A stretch of 64,000 nt of DNA, from NCBI RefSeq assembly GCF_014207985.1, contig NZ_JACHMI010000001.1, positions 6,803,001 through 6,867,000 of the forward strand, written 5' to 3'. Made by a program: the position numbers and the translations under genes. Below, piece after piece: positions 32,779-42,216 of the stretch (within the stretch, counting starts at the first letter, position 1; every line of letters begins with the position of its first letter). The stretch comes from Nonomuraea rubra (GTDB lineage: Bacteria > Actinomycetota > Actinomycetes > Streptosporangiales > Streptosporangiaceae). A model generated the notes under the pieces. That model did not search any database. It was not told the DNA's origin and worked only from the letters and a program-made list of their open reading frames with translations.

Positions 32779-34131
32779 CTAGAGGGGGCGGACGTTGTGG
32801 TTCCGGGTGAACAGGTTGGCGGGGTCGAACCGGCGCTTGACCACCGCCAGCCGCCGGTAGGTCCGCGGCGGGTAGACGGCGGCGACGTCCTCCTCGGTGG
32901 CGGAGGCGAGGAAGTTCGCGTACGCGCCGCCGGCGTGGGGCGCCAGCCTGCCCCAGAGCGTGTCCAGGGCCGGCCGGGCGGCCTCGACGACCGGCGCCGG
33001 TCCCACGACGTTGGTCACGACCATCAGCTCCGCCCGGCGGTGCGCGTAGGCGGTGGCGTCGCCGGGGACGCGGGCCACCGCACCGCCGACGCTGCGGACG
33101 GAGATGAACGGCGCCCCCTGCGCCGCCCTGGCCTCCGCGAGGACCGCCAGGACGGCGGGCACCGACTCCTCACCGACGAACGCGCTCCGGCTCACGAACC
33201 GGATGCCGGGCGGCGGGGTCAGGCCCTCCACGAGCGTGTCGGCGTACGGGATCAGCGCGACCTCGTCGTCGATCACGGTGCCGAGGCGCCGGATCGGGCC
33301 GATGGCGCGGGCGGCGAGCTCCGGGTCGTCGCCGTCGAAGGTGACCAGGATCTCGATCGGCCCTTCTGGGCCGCCGGCGAAGGGGTTGGCGACGTTCGCG
33401 ATGGAGGTGAGCTCTTCCGGCGCGGTGCGGAGGTGGTCCGCCCAGCCCTGGAGCACGGTGGCCGCCTCCTGCGGCGGGAAGGTGATCCTGCCGTGGAAGA
33501 CGTCCGTCGTCGGGTGCGCCGCGAACTCGAAGGCGGTCACGACCCCGAAGTTGCCGCCGCCGCCGCGCAGCGCCCAGAACAGCTCCGGCTCCTCCGCCGC
33601 GCTCGCCCGCACGACCTGCCCGCCGGCCGTGACCAGCTCCGCGGCGACCAAATTGTCCAGGGCCAGGCCGTGCTTGCGCACCTTCCAGCCGATGCCGCCG
33701 CTCAGCGTCAGCCCGCCGACGCCCACGCTCCTCGTGTCGCCCGAGGAGATCGCCAGGCCGTGCGGGGCGAGGGCGGCCGCGACCTGGCCCCAGGTGGCGC
33801 CGCCGCCGATCCTGACGAGGTGCCGCTCCTTGTCGATGATCTCCACGGTCGCGAGCCTGGCGAGGTCGATCACGACGCCGCCGTCGTTGGTGCCGAACCC
33901 CGCGAAGCCGTGGCCGCCGCCCCGCACGGACAGCACCAGCCGCGCGGCCTCGGCGAACCTGACCGCCGCCCGCACGTCCGCGACGCTCCCTGGCCGCAGG
34001 ACGAAGGCCGGGCTGCCCGCGGCCACGACCGAGCGGGCGGCCGCCTCGTACTCCGCTCCGCCCGGCTCGATGACGGTGCCGCCGAAGTCGCGGCGAAGGG
34101 TTTCCAGCGCTGAACTCATCACGTTCCCCAT
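32779..34131 (-). CDS. FAD-linked oxidoreductase of the berberine-bridge (BBE) family
   Basis: A 450-residue protein with the PCMH-type FAD domain: FVLRPGSVADVRAAVRFAEA, then SVRGGGHGFAGFG with His74 for covalent attachment to FAD, and LTLSGGIGWKVRKHGLALDN. Doubly linked enzymes have a Cys near the last block; here it reads LALDNL, so only the His link is possible. The C-terminal BBE segment reads YRRLAVVKRRFDPANLFTRN. It oxidises an alcohol, sugar or amine with O2 or another acceptor. ATG 34131 or 34119 may be the start. It is divergent from the ECF41 sigma gene and shares its promoter type. Confidence 0.92.
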   Translation of the reverse strand: MGNVMSSALETLRRDFGGTVIEPGGAEYEAAARSVVAAGSPAFVLRPGSVADVRAAVRFAEAARLVLSVRGGGHGFAGFGTNDGGVVIDLARLATVEIIDKERHLVRIGGGATWGQVAAALAPHGLAISSGDTRSVGVGGLTLSGGIGWKVRKHGLALDNLVAAELVTAGGQVVRASAAEEPELFWALRGGGGNFGVVTAFEFAAHPTTDVFHGRITFPPQEAATVLQGWADHLRTAPEELTSIANVANPFAGGPEGPIEILVTFDGDDPELAARAIGPIRRLGTVIDDEVALIPYADTLVEGLTPPPGIRFVSRSAFVGEESVPAVLAVLAEARAAQGAPFISVRSVGGAVARVPGDATAYAHRRAELMVVTNVVGPAPVVEAARPALDTLWGRLAPHAGGAYANFLASATEEDVAAVYPPRTYRRLAVVKRRFDPANLFTRNHNVRPL

Positions 34132-34165
34132 CTCGACGTGCCCGGCCGGTGCCGGACGACCAGGA

Positions 34166-34192
34166 GATGCCGGCGAGCCCCGCCTTGTGACA
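34166..34192 (-). promoter_or_regulatory. Putative ECF41-type promoter for the BBE oxidoreductase
   Basis: On the minus strand, TGTCACA (34192-34186), a 16-nt spacer and CATC (34169-34166). ECF41 promoters are known as TGTCACA plus CGTC; the divergent promoter here has the same CATC variant. The oxidoreductase ATG is 35 nt downstream. Confidence 0.7.
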
Positions 34193-34243
34193 GCACGGCG
34201 TACGTGACCTGGGACACACTCCGCTCGGACAGCGGCGGCAAGC

Positions 34244-34270
34244 TGTCACAAAACCGGGCGGCCCGGCATC
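34244..34270 (+). promoter_or_regulatory. Putative ECF41-type autoregulatory promoter of the sigma gene
   Basis: TGTCACA (34244-34250), a 16-nt spacer and CATC (34267-34270), 38 nt before the sigma start codon. It is the twin of the divergent element at 34166-34192. Confidence 0.7.
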
Positions 34271-34308
34271 TGGTGGACGTGACAGTCGAGAAGGAACAGG
34301 AGCCGCCC

Positions 34309-35187
34309 ATGGCCGGCACGCCGGACCACGCCACGGCGGCGTTCGTCGCCCACCGCAACCTGCTGTTCACCGTCGCCTACGAGCTGCTCGGCTCGGCCGC
34401 CGACGCCGAGGACGTGCTGCAGGAGACCTGGATGCGGTGGGTGGGCGTCGATCTGGACGAGGTGCGGGACCAGCGGGCGTACCTGGTGCGGATCACCACC
34501 CGGCAGGCCCTGGGCCGGCTGCGGGCGCTCGGGCGGCGCAAGGAGTCGTACGTCGGCCCCTGGCTGCCGGAGCCGCTGCTGACCTCGCCCGACGTGGCCG
34601 AGGACGTCGAGCTGGCCGAGAGCGTGTCGATGGCGATGCTGCTGGTGCTGGAGACGCTCACGCCGACCGAGCGGGCGGTGTTCGTGCTGCGCGAGGTGTT
34701 CGGCCTGGACTACGGCGAGATCGCCGAGGCCGTCGGCAAGAGCCAGGCCGCCGTCCGGCAGATCGCCCACCGGGCGCGGGTCCACGTCGCGGCGCGCCGG
34801 CCGCGCGAGCCGGTCTCGCCCGCCGAGTCGCGGGATGCGCTGGCGGCGTTCCAGCGGGCCGTCCAGACGGGCGACCTGCAGAACCTGCTCGACATCCTCG
34901 CGCCGGACGTCGTCCTGCTGACGGACGGCGGCGGGATCAAGCAGGCCGCCCTGGCGCCCATCGTGGGGGCCGGTCTCGTGGCCGCGGTGCTGGGCAGGAT
35001 CGACAGTTCGAGGTCGCTGCTGCCGGCGCAGGTCAACGGCTGCCCGGCGCTGGTCGTCCGGGTCGACGGCGAGCTCGACACCGTGCTGGCGGTGCGGCTC
35101 GACGGGGGGCTCATCACCGGGCTGTACGCCGTGCGCAATCCCGAGAAGCTGTCACGCATGGAACGGGAGACCGCCCTGCGCCGCTGA
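34309..35187 (+). CDS. ECF41-family sigma factor with SnoaL-like C-terminal domain
   Basis: A 292-residue sigma factor. Region 2 is LFTVAYELLGSAADAEDVLQ then ETWMRWV, and region 4 is LTPTERAVFVLREVFGLDYG then EIAEAVGKSQAAVRQIAHRA. The ECF41 signatures are all present: WLPEP (85-89), DGGG (206-209) and NPEKL (277-281, usually NPDKL). The C-terminal SnoaL-like domain replaces an anti-sigma factor and tunes activity. GGAG precedes ATG 34309. The divergent oxidoreductase is a typical ECF41 target, and matching promoters lie between the two genes. Confidence 0.95.
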   Translation: MAGTPDHATAAFVAHRNLLFTVAYELLGSAADAEDVLQETWMRWVGVDLDEVRDQRAYLVRITTRQALGRLRALGRRKESYVGPWLPEPLLTSPDVAEDVELAESVSMAMLLVLETLTPTERAVFVLREVFGLDYGEIAEAVGKSQAAVRQIAHRARVHVAARRPREPVSPAESRDALAAFQRAVQTGDLQNLLDILAPDVVLLTDGGGIKQAALAPIVGAGLVAAVLGRIDSSRSLLPAQVNGCPALVVRVDGELDTVLAVRLDGGLITGLYAVRNPEKLSRMERETALRR

Positions 35188-35200
35188 CGGCATGACGTAA

Positions 35201-35231
35201 CCCTGCGCGCGAACCAGCCGGCGGCGCAGGG
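35201..35231. terminator. Hairpin terminator between sigma and DUF3040 genes
   Basis: Arms ccctgcgc / gcgcaggg with a 15-nt GC-rich loop between two convergent genes. Confidence 0.6.
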
Positions 35232-35246
35232 AAGGGGGGCTGCGGG

Positions 35247-35528
35247 TCAGAAGGCCACGGCCAGGGCCATGGCGGCGGCGGCCTCGTGGCGGAGGAGCAT
35301 GATCAGGAGCGTGGCGACCAAGGTCGCGATGAGGAGCCAGCTGATCAGGATGATGACCGTCGTGCGACGCGGCCGCCGCCTGGGCACGCGCTCCCCGCTC
35401 GACTTCGCCTCGCTGCGACGAACCCGTTCATTGAACGACTCGAGCCGAGCGACGAGTCGCGGGTCGTCATCGACGAGGTGCTGCTCGATCTGGGCCAGCA
35501 TCCGCTCCTCGTCCTGCGACCAGGCCAT
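35247..35528 (-). CDS. DUF3040 membrane protein
   Basis: A 93-residue protein of the actinobacterial DUF3040 family. The N-terminal half starts MAWSQDEERMLAQIEQHLVD, and a basic stretch (RVPRRRPRRTT) precedes one strong hydrophobic segment at about residues 57-79 (VIILISWLLIATLVATLLIM). The basic run inside should keep the N-terminus in the cytoplasm. Function is unknown. It is divergent from the SOS-box radical SAM gene but its start is 109 nt from the box, so joint control is uncertain. Confidence 0.9.
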   Translation of the reverse strand: MAWSQDEERMLAQIEQHLVDDDPRLVARLESFNERVRRSEAKSSGERVPRRRPRRTTVIILISWLLIATLVATLLIMLLRHEAAAAMALAVAF

Positions 35529-35636
35529 AGGTACCTCCCGAACGCAAGCTCTGTGGCGTCTTCCTGCCCAACCATGAAGATCATTAGCCCCCGGCTGACC
35601 ACTTAATTGCCACCTCTTTTCGGTTTGCGATCAAGC

Positions 35637-35652
35637 TCGAACGACTGTTCTA
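35637..35652. promoter_or_regulatory. LexA (SOS) box before the radical SAM gene
   Basis: tcgaac-gact-gttcta matches the actinobacterial/mycobacterial SOS box TCGAAC-N4-GTTCGA at 11 of 12 defined positions and ends 8 nt before the ATG at 35661. This predicts DNA-damage induction. Confidence 0.75.
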
Positions 35653-35660
35653 ATCATGGC

Positions 35661-36689
35661 ATGCGCTGGGACAACCTCCGCCTGACCGCGCCAGGCGGGG
35701 CCGATCCGACCGAGCCGCTCTTCGCCCGCGGCGCGGTGACCCGTACGTTCGACACGCCCGAATTCAAGGGGATGACCTTCTACGAGATCCGGGCCAGATC
35801 CATCATCAACCGGGTCCCCGGCGCCAGCCGGGTCCCGTTCGACTACACGATCAACCCCTATCGGGGCTGCGGCCACCGCTGTGTTTACTGTTTCGCCAGG
35901 AAGACCCACGAATATCTTGACCTGGACGCCGGCGCGGACTTCGACTCCAAGATCGTCGTCAAGGTCAACGCCGCCGAGCTGGCCCGCAAGGAGCTCGCCT
36001 CACCCCGCTGGGGCGGCCACCACGTGGCCATGGGCACCAACGTCGACTGCTACCAGCGCGCGGAGGGCCGCTACCAGCTGATGCGCGGCATCCTGACCGC
36101 GCTGCGCGACGCCGCCAACCCGTTCTCGATCCTCACCAAGGGCACCCTGATCCTGCGCGACCTCGACCTGCTCACCGAGGCCGCCGACGTCACGGAGGTC
36201 GGCGCGAACGTCTCGGTGGGCTTCGTGGACGACGAGCTGTGGCGCGCCGTCGAGCCCGGCACGCCCAACCCGCACCGCCGCCTCGAGACCTGCGCGACCC
36301 TCAACGACAACGGCATCGCCTGCGGCGTCCTGATGGCCCCCATCCTGCCCTACCTCACCGACTCCCCCGCTCAGCTCGACCGCACGGTCAAGGAGATCGC
36401 CGGCGCCGGCGCCACCCACCTCTCCCCCATCGTGCTGCACCTGCGGCCGGGAGCCCGCGAGTGGTGGCTGAGCTGGCTGTCGCGCGAGCATCCGCGCCTG
36501 GTGCCGCGCTACCTGGAGCTGTACGGGCGCGGGGCGTACGCGCCCAAGGCGTACCAGCAACGGATCACCACCCTGGTCAAGGAGCTCGCCGAACGTCACG
36601 GGGTGGGCCGCGCCACCCCCGCCATGGCCCGCCGCCTCCCGCCACACAGCCCGTCCCCGCCCCGGCCCGAACAACTGCGCCTCCTCTGA
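35661..36689 (+). CDS. Rv2578c-family radical SAM protein (SplB-like)
   Basis: A 342-residue radical SAM enzyme. The cluster motif C70-x3-C74-x2-C77 is read in INPYRGCGHRCVYCFARKTH. VAMGTNVDCYQRAEGRYQLM and SILTKGTLILRDLDLL follow as in spore-photoproduct-lyase-like proteins of actinobacteria. The C-terminus is Pro/Arg-rich. The chemistry is unknown; the SplB resemblance and the SOS box point to DNA repair, perhaps of UV or oxidative lesions (inference). I recall the M. tuberculosis homologue being listed as LexA-linked, which I cannot verify here. Confidence 0.92.
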   Translation: MRWDNLRLTAPGGADPTEPLFARGAVTRTFDTPEFKGMTFYEIRARSIINRVPGASRVPFDYTINPYRGCGHRCVYCFARKTHEYLDLDAGADFDSKIVVKVNAAELARKELASPRWGGHHVAMGTNVDCYQRAEGRYQLMRGILTALRDAANPFSILTKGTLILRDLDLLTEAADVTEVGANVSVGFVDDELWRAVEPGTPNPHRRLETCATLNDNGIACGVLMAPILPYLTDSPAQLDRTVKEIAGAGATHLSPIVLHLRPGAREWWLSWLSREHPRLVPRYLELYGRGAYAPKAYQQRITTLVKELAERHGVGRATPAMARRLPPHSPSPPRPEQLRLL

Positions 36690-36855
36690 CCTCGCGCGAC
36701 ACGCACGGCGCCGAGCGGATAATTCGCTGGCCGGGCGGCAAGGACCGGTGGCAGGATGGCCGGGCACCGTCCGACCACGATCAAGGAGCTTGGGATGCGG
36801 CGCCGCCTCGGAATCTCCCAGCACAGCATCCGCACGAGAGTTTCCCGAGGGCTCC

Positions 36856-38763
36856 TTGATCAAGCACGTCCTGAACATCGGCATCCTCGCGCACGTGGAC
36901 GCGGGGAAGACCAGCCTCACTGAGCGACTGCTGTTCGAGACCGGCGTCATCGACCGGCTCGGCAGCGTGGACGACGGCAACACCCAGACCGACAGCGGTG
37001 AGATCGAACGCCGCCGCGGCATCACCATCCGCACCGCCGTGGCCTCCTTCACCCTGGGCGACCTGCGGGTCAACCTGGTGGACACGCCCGGGCACGCCGA
37101 CTTCGTGGCCGAGGTCGAGCGCGCGCTCGGCGTGCTGGACGGCGCCGTGCTGGTGCTGTCGGCCGTCGAAGGGGTGCAGCCGCACACCCGGGTCCTGATG
37201 AAGACCCTGCGCAGGTTGCGCCTGCCGACGCTGCTCTTCGTGAACAAGATCGATCGGTCGGGGGCGCGGGAGCACGATCTCCTCGCCGACATCCGGCGCC
37301 GGCTGGCTCCGTCGTGCGTCCCGCTCAACACCGTGGACGGGATCGGCGGCCGGGCCGCCGTCACCCGGCCGCTCGGCGACCCGTACGCGGCCGCCGAGGT
37401 GCTGGCGGAGCGGGACGACGAGCTGCTGGAACTGCTCGTCGACGGCAAGACACCCGACCACGGGACGGTGCGGGCGGCGCTGGCGCGGCAGTGCGGCGAT
37501 GGCGTGGCGCATCCGGTGCTGTTCGGCTCGGCGATCACCGGGCAGGGGCTGCCCGAGCTGCTCGACGGCGTCGCCGAGCTCTTCCCCGCCGTGCCGCGGA
37601 TCGCGGAGGAGGGCACGGCGACGGGCACGGCGACGGGCACGGTGTTCGCGATCGAGCGGGCCGCCTCCGGGGAGAAGGTGGCCTATGTACGGCTTCGGGC
37701 CGGGGTCCTGCGGGTGCGCGAGCCGCTGACCTTCTACCGCGGGCAGCGGCAGAGCGGCGATGACGGCGGGAATGGGCGGGCCGGTCAGGTGTACGAGGGC
37801 CGGTTGACCGCGCTGTCCGTCGCCGGCGCTCCCGGCGAGGCGCAGGCCGTGGCCGGTGACATCGTCAAGGTGTGGGGCGTGCCGGAGGTCCGGGTCGGCG
37901 ACCGGCTGGGCGAGCCGGGCCCGGCGAGCCAGGCGCACTTCACCCCGCCCGGCCTCGAGACCGTGGTCCGCCCCCGCGTGCCCGGCCAGGAGCCCCGCCT
38001 GCACGCCGCGCTCCTCGCGCTCGCCGAGCAGGACCCGCTGATCGGCACCCGTACGCTGGCCGGCGGCGACACCTCGGTCCTGCTCTACGGCGAGGTGCAG
38101 AAGGAGGTCATCGGCGAGACCCTGGCCAGGGACTTCGGCGTGGAGGCGGACTTCGAGCCGAGCCGCCCGGTGTACTTCGAACGCCCGGCGGGCACCGGCG
38201 AGGCGGTCGAGGAGATCCAGCGCCAGGGCCGCAACGACTTCATGGCCACCGTCGGCCTGCGGGTCGAGCCCGCTCCCAGGGGTTCCGGGGTCGGTTACCG
38301 GCTGGAGGTCGATCTCGGGTCGTTGCCGCAGGCCTTTCACCGGGCGATCGAGGAGAGCGTGCGCGCGGCCCTGCGCGAGGGGCCGCACGGCTGGCCGGTG
38401 ACCGACGTCCTGGTGACGCTGACCAGGACCGGCTACTCCTCGCCGGTCACGGTGGCGGCCGACTTCCGCGGGCGTACGCGGGTCGTGCTGGCGCGGGCGC
38501 TGCGCCGGGCGGGCACGGTCGTGTACGAGCCGTGCCACCGCTTCGAGGCGGAGGTGCCGCTGGAGGCGTTCGGCCCGGTCACGGCGCAGCTGGCCGGATG
38601 GGGCGGGGTGCTGAGTGAGGCACACAGGCGCGGGGAGGCGTGGGTGCTGGAGGGTGAGATCCCGGCGGCGGCGGTGCACGAGGTCGAGCGGCGGCTGCCC
38701 GGGTTGTCGCACGGCGAGGGCGTGTGGTGGTCGGAACCGTCGGGCGACCGGCGACTCAAGTAA
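36856..38763 (+). CDS. Tet(M)/Otr(A)-type ribosomal protection GTPase
   Basis: A 635-residue EF-G-like translational GTPase. TTG 36856 is chosen: GAGG lies 5 nt upstream and homologues start within a few residues of the G1 motif. G1 is AHVDAGKT (12-19), G2 region RRRGITIRTAVASF, G3 DTPGHAD (76-82), G4 NKID (130-133). Domain IV carries TRTGYSSPVTVAADFRGR (about 521-538), matching the YSPVSTPADF loop of Tet(O)/Tet(M) that enters the tetracycline site. It should dislodge tetracycline from the ribosome. No drug-biosynthesis genes are adjacent, so natural self-resistance or a housekeeping role are both open. Confidence 0.9.
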   Translation: MIKHVLNIGILAHVDAGKTSLTERLLFETGVIDRLGSVDDGNTQTDSGEIERRRGITIRTAVASFTLGDLRVNLVDTPGHADFVAEVERALGVLDGAVLVLSAVEGVQPHTRVLMKTLRRLRLPTLLFVNKIDRSGAREHDLLADIRRRLAPSCVPLNTVDGIGGRAAVTRPLGDPYAAAEVLAERDDELLELLVDGKTPDHGTVRAALARQCGDGVAHPVLFGSAITGQGLPELLDGVAELFPAVPRIAEEGTATGTATGTVFAIERAASGEKVAYVRLRAGVLRVREPLTFYRGQRQSGDDGGNGRAGQVYEGRLTALSVAGAPGEAQAVAGDIVKVWGVPEVRVGDRLGEPGPASQAHFTPPGLETVVRPRVPGQEPRLHAALLALAEQDPLIGTRTLAGGDTSVLLYGEVQKEVIGETLARDFGVEADFEPSRPVYFERPAGTGEAVEEIQRQGRNDFMATVGLRVEPAPRGSGVGYRLEVDLGSLPQAFHRAIEESVRAALREGPHGWPVTDVLVTLTRTGYSSPVTVAADFRGRTRVVLARALRRAGTVVYEPCHRFEAEVPLEAFGPVTAQLAGWGGVLSEAHRRGEAWVLEGEIPAAAVHEVERRLPGLSHGEGVWWSEPSGDRRLK

Positions 38764-38871
38764 CCGGTACGAGGCTGAATTTGCGGTATGTCGGGTTTCG
38801 GCGCTAGATGGGTATTAAGGGGCTTGGTGTACCAATCAGGTGCATCTCATCCGTTACAGGGGGGATCTCCA

Positions 38872-38994
38872 ATGGCTGACACGAAGAAGAAACCCGCGTC
38901 CAAGTCCGGCAAGTCCAAGAAGCAGGCCATCAAGAACAGCAGGCAGGCCAAGGAGACGAAGCGGGAGAGCCGGAAGACCACCGACGAAGGCTGA
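38872..38994 (+). CDS. Small lysine-rich protein, 40 residues
   Basis: A 40-residue protein, MADTKKKPASKSGKSKKQAI then KNSRQAKETKRESRKTTDEG: 11 Lys, 4 Arg, several Ser/Thr and no aromatic residue. The ATG follows a GGGG-rich ribosome site (caggggggatctccaATG). It is preceded by a 108-nt leader region and followed by the tricorn protease gene 84 nt later. Composition suggests a disordered nucleic-acid- or ribosome-binding peptide, similar in feel to histone tails, but no family is recognised. The rest of its surroundings gives no clear functional link. Confidence 0.7.
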   Translation: MADTKKKPASKSGKSKKQAIKNSRQAKETKRESRKTTDEG

Positions 38995-39078
38995 GGCATC
39001 GGCCGCCCGACGGTGATGTGATCGGACGGCCGCGGCCCGCCAAGCGCCCCGGCTGTCCGATCGACCAGTGGAGCTGCC

Positions 39079-42000
39079 ATGTCCGCATACCTGCGCTTCC
39101 CCGCCGTCTTCCAGGACGTGGTGGTCTTCGCCGCCGAGGACGACCTGTGGATGGTCTCCGCCCGCGGCGGGCGGGCCTTCCGGCTGACCGCCGGGCAGGC
39201 CGAGGCCGGCTACCCGCGCATCTCGCCGCGCGGCGACCAGCTCGCGTTCGTGGGGCGCGAGGAGGGCCCGGAAGAGGTGTACGTGATGCCGTCCGGCGGC
39301 GGCGCGGCCCGCAGGGTGACCTTCCACGGCGCCCGCTGCACGGTGACGGGCTGGGACCCGGAGGACCGCATCCTGTACGCCAGCGACCAGTCCCAGCCGT
39401 TCGAGGGCCGGGCATGGTTGCACCGGGTGGCGCCGGGCGGGGTGCCGGAGCGGCTGCCGTACGGGCCGGCGAACTCCATCGCGTACGGGCCGGAGAACAT
39501 GATCGTGCTGGGCCGCAACACCGCCGACCCGGCGCGGTGGAAGCGGTACCGCGGCGGCACCGTCGGGGACCTGTGGATCGACCCGAGCGGCGACGGCGAG
39601 TTCAGGCGGCTGATCAGGTTGCCCGGAAATCTGGCCTCGCCGTGCTGGAGCGGCGGCCGGGTGTGCTTCATCTCCGACCACGAGGGCGTCGGCAACGTCT
39701 ACTCGTGCACTCCCGACGGCCAGGACCTGCGCAAGCACACCCACCACGACGACTACTACGCCCGCAACCTGTCCGGCGACGGCCACCGGCTGGTCTACCA
39801 CGCGGGCGCGGACCTCTACCTGCTGGAGCGCGGCGAGCGGCCGCGGCGGCTGGAGGTGCAGCTGGCCAGCTCCAGGACGCAGCGCAACCGCAGGTTCGTC
39901 GAGGCCGCCGACTACCTCGACAGCGCCACGCTCAGCCCCGACGGCAGCGCGCTGGCGATCACGGCGCGCGGCAAGGCGTACGCGATGGCGAACTGGGAGG
40001 GCCCGGTACGCCAGCACGGCTCCCCTGACGGCGTCCGCTACCGCTTCCTGACCTGGCTGAACGACGGCGTACGGCTCATCGCGGCCGCCAGCGACGACGG
40101 CGACGAGGAGAAGCTGGTCGTGCTGGAGGGCGGCGAGGGCGGCCCCGGCACGGAGGTGGCCCGCCTGGGACGGATCAACGAGCTGGTGCCCGACCCCGCC
40201 CACGACCGGGTCGCGGTCGTCAACCACCGCCACGAGCTGCACCTGCTCGACCTGGAGAGCGGGCGGGCCGAGCTGGTGGAGGCGAACCCGCACGGCCCGC
40301 CCGAGGACCCCGCCTGGTCGCACGACGGCTCGTGGCTGGCGTACGCGAGCCCGCTCAACGCCCAGACCACCGCGATCAAGCTGCACCACCCCGAGACGGG
40401 CCGGACGGCGCAGGCCAGCGAGCCGGTGCTCAAGGACTCGATGCCGGCCTTCGACCCGCTCGGCAGGTACCTGTACTTCATCGGCCAGCGCGCCTTCTCC
40501 CCCGTCTACGACCAGCTCCAGTTCGACCTGGGTTTCCCCCTGGGCACCCGCCCGTACGCGGTGGCGCTGCGCGCGGACGTGCCGGACCCGTTCGTGCCCC
40601 GCCCGCGCCCGCTGGAGGAGAAGGACGACGACGAGGACGACGACGAGGAGGAGGAGGAGGGGGAGGAGGACGAGGAGCCGCTGCGCGTGGACGTGGACGG
40701 CCTGGCCCGCAGGGTCACCGCGTTCCCGCTGCCGGAGGGCCGCTACGAGCAGGTGGCGGGGCTGAAGGGCAAGGCGCTGATCCTGACCAGCCCGCTGCAC
40801 GGGGACGACACGCTGCACCTGTTCGACTTCGCCAAGGGCGAGAGCGAGACGTTCGCCGACGGGGTGAGCGCGTTCGAGCTGGGGCGCGACCACAAGACGC
40901 TGCTGTACCGGGCGGGCAGCCGGCTGCGCGTGGTGAAGGCGGGCGAGGTGCCGGGCGAGGAGGAGGCGCCGGGGCGGCAGAGCGGGTGGGTGGACCTGTC
41001 GCGCATCAAGGTGTCGGTGTGCCCGGAGGTGGAGTGGCGGCAGATGTTCAGGGAGGCGTGGCGGCTGCAGCGGGAGAACTTCTGGACCGAGGACATGGCG
41101 GGGGTCGACTGGCCGGCCGTGTACGACCGGTACCGGCCGCTGGTGGAGCGGGTGACGAGCCGGGGCGAGTTCTCCGACCTGCTGTGGGAGCTGCACGGCG
41201 AGCTGGCCACCAGCCACGCGTACGAGAGCGGCGGCGAGTACCGCCCGGGCCCCGACTACAGCCAGGGCAAGCTGGGCGTGGACTGGCGGCTGAGCGACGG
41301 CGTTTACCACATCGCCGCCGTCGTGACGGGCGATCCGTGGGATCCGCAGGCGACCTCGCCGCTCAACCGGGTGGGGCTGGACGTCCGTACGGGTGACGCC
41401 GTGCTCGCCATCAACGGCGCGCCCATCGGCGTGGGGACGGCCACCCCGAACGAGCGCCTGGTCAACCAGGCCGGCGAGGAGGTCGAGCTGACGCTGCGGC
41501 GCGAGGAACGCGTCTTCACCGTCACCGTCAAGGCTCTGGCCGACGAGCAGCCCGCCCGCTACCGCGACTGGGTGAACCTCAACCGTGCCCAGTGCCACCA
41601 GCGCTCCGGCGGCCGGATCGGCTACCTGCACGTGCCCGACATGGGGCCCGACGGGTTCGGGGAGTTCCACCGGGGGTTCCTGGCCGAGTACGACCGGCAC
41701 GCGCTCATCGTGGACGTGCGCTTCAACGGCGGCGGCCACGTGTCGTCGCTGCTGCTGCAGAAGCTGGCCAGGCGGCGGCTCGGCTACGACTACCCGCGGT
41801 GGGGCGATCCGGAGCCGTACCCGCCGGAGTCGCCGCGCGGCCCGCTGGTGGCGATCACGAACGAGTGGGCGGGCTCCGACGGCGACATCTTCAGCCACAC
41901 CTTCAAGCTGCTGAGGCTGGGCCCGCTGGTCGGCAAGCGCACGTGGGGCGGCGTGATCGGCATCTGGCCGCGGCACACGCTCGCCGACGGGACGGTGACC

Positions 42001-42216
42001 ACGCAGCCGGAGTTCTCCTTCGCCTTCGACGACGTCGGCTGGCAGGTGGAGAACTACGGCACCGATCCCGACATCGAGGTGGACATCACCCCGCAGGATT
42101 ACGCCAGAGGCGTGGACACGCAGCTCGAGCGGGCCATCGACGTCGCGCTGGAGCTGCTGGCCGAGCGCCCGCCGCACACTCCCGACCCCCGGCACCGGCC
42201 GCGCATGCAACCTTAA
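39079..42216 (+). CDS. Tricorn protease homologue
   Basis: A 1045-residue giant protease of family S41. It starts with beta-propeller repeats ([39 protein letters not shown]), then a second propeller, a PDZ domain (about 745-830) and an S41 catalytic core. The tetrad fits Thermoplasma tricorn (S745, H746, S965, E1023): here S712-H713 (ATSHAYE), S933 (GSDGDIFSH) and E991 (QVENYG). The S-to-E distance of 58 residues is identical. It degrades peptides, probably downstream of the proteasome. An unusual acidic run, 16 Asp/Glu within 17 residues near 514-531, interrupts the second propeller. It is cytosolic (no signal peptide). Confidence 0.95.
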   Translation: MSAYLRFPAVFQDVVVFAAEDDLWMVSARGGRAFRLTAGQAEAGYPRISPRGDQLAFVGREEGPEEVYVMPSGGGAARRVTFHGARCTVTGWDPEDRILYASDQSQPFEGRAWLHRVAPGGVPERLPYGPANSIAYGPENMIVLGRNTADPARWKRYRGGTVGDLWIDPSGDGEFRRLIRLPGNLASPCWSGGRVCFISDHEGVGNVYSCTPDGQDLRKHTHHDDYYARNLSGDGHRLVYHAGADLYLLERGERPRRLEVQLASSRTQRNRRFVEAADYLDSATLSPDGSALAITARGKAYAMANWEGPVRQHGSPDGVRYRFLTWLNDGVRLIAAASDDGDEEKLVVLEGGEGGPGTEVARLGRINELVPDPAHDRVAVVNHRHELHLLDLESGRAELVEANPHGPPEDPAWSHDGSWLAYASPLNAQTTAIKLHHPETGRTAQASEPVLKDSMPAFDPLGRYLYFIGQRAFSPVYDQLQFDLGFPLGTRPYAVALRADVPDPFVPRPRPLEEKDDDEDDDEEEEEGEEDEEPLRVDVDGLARRVTAFPLPEGRYEQVAGLKGKALILTSPLHGDDTLHLFDFAKGESETFADGVSAFELGRDHKTLLYRAGSRLRVVKAGEVPGEEEAPGRQSGWVDLSRIKVSVCPEVEWRQMFREAWRLQRENFWTEDMAGVDWPAVYDRYRPLVERVTSRGEFSDLLWELHGELATSHAYESGGEYRPGPDYSQGKLGVDWRLSDGVYHIAAVVTGDPWDPQATSPLNRVGLDVRTGDAVLAINGAPIGVGTATPNERLVNQAGEEVELTLRREERVFTVTVKALADEQPARYRDWVNLNRAQCHQRSGGRIGYLHVPDMGPDGFGEFHRGFLAEYDRHALIVDVRFNGGGHVSSLLLQKLARRRLGYDYPRWGDPEPYPPESPRGPLVAITNEWAGSDGDIFSHTFKLLRLGPLVGKRTWGGVIGIWPRHTLADGTVTTQPEFSFAFDDVGWQVENYGTDPDIEVDITPQDYARGVDTQLERAIDVALELLAERPPHTPDPRHRPRMQP

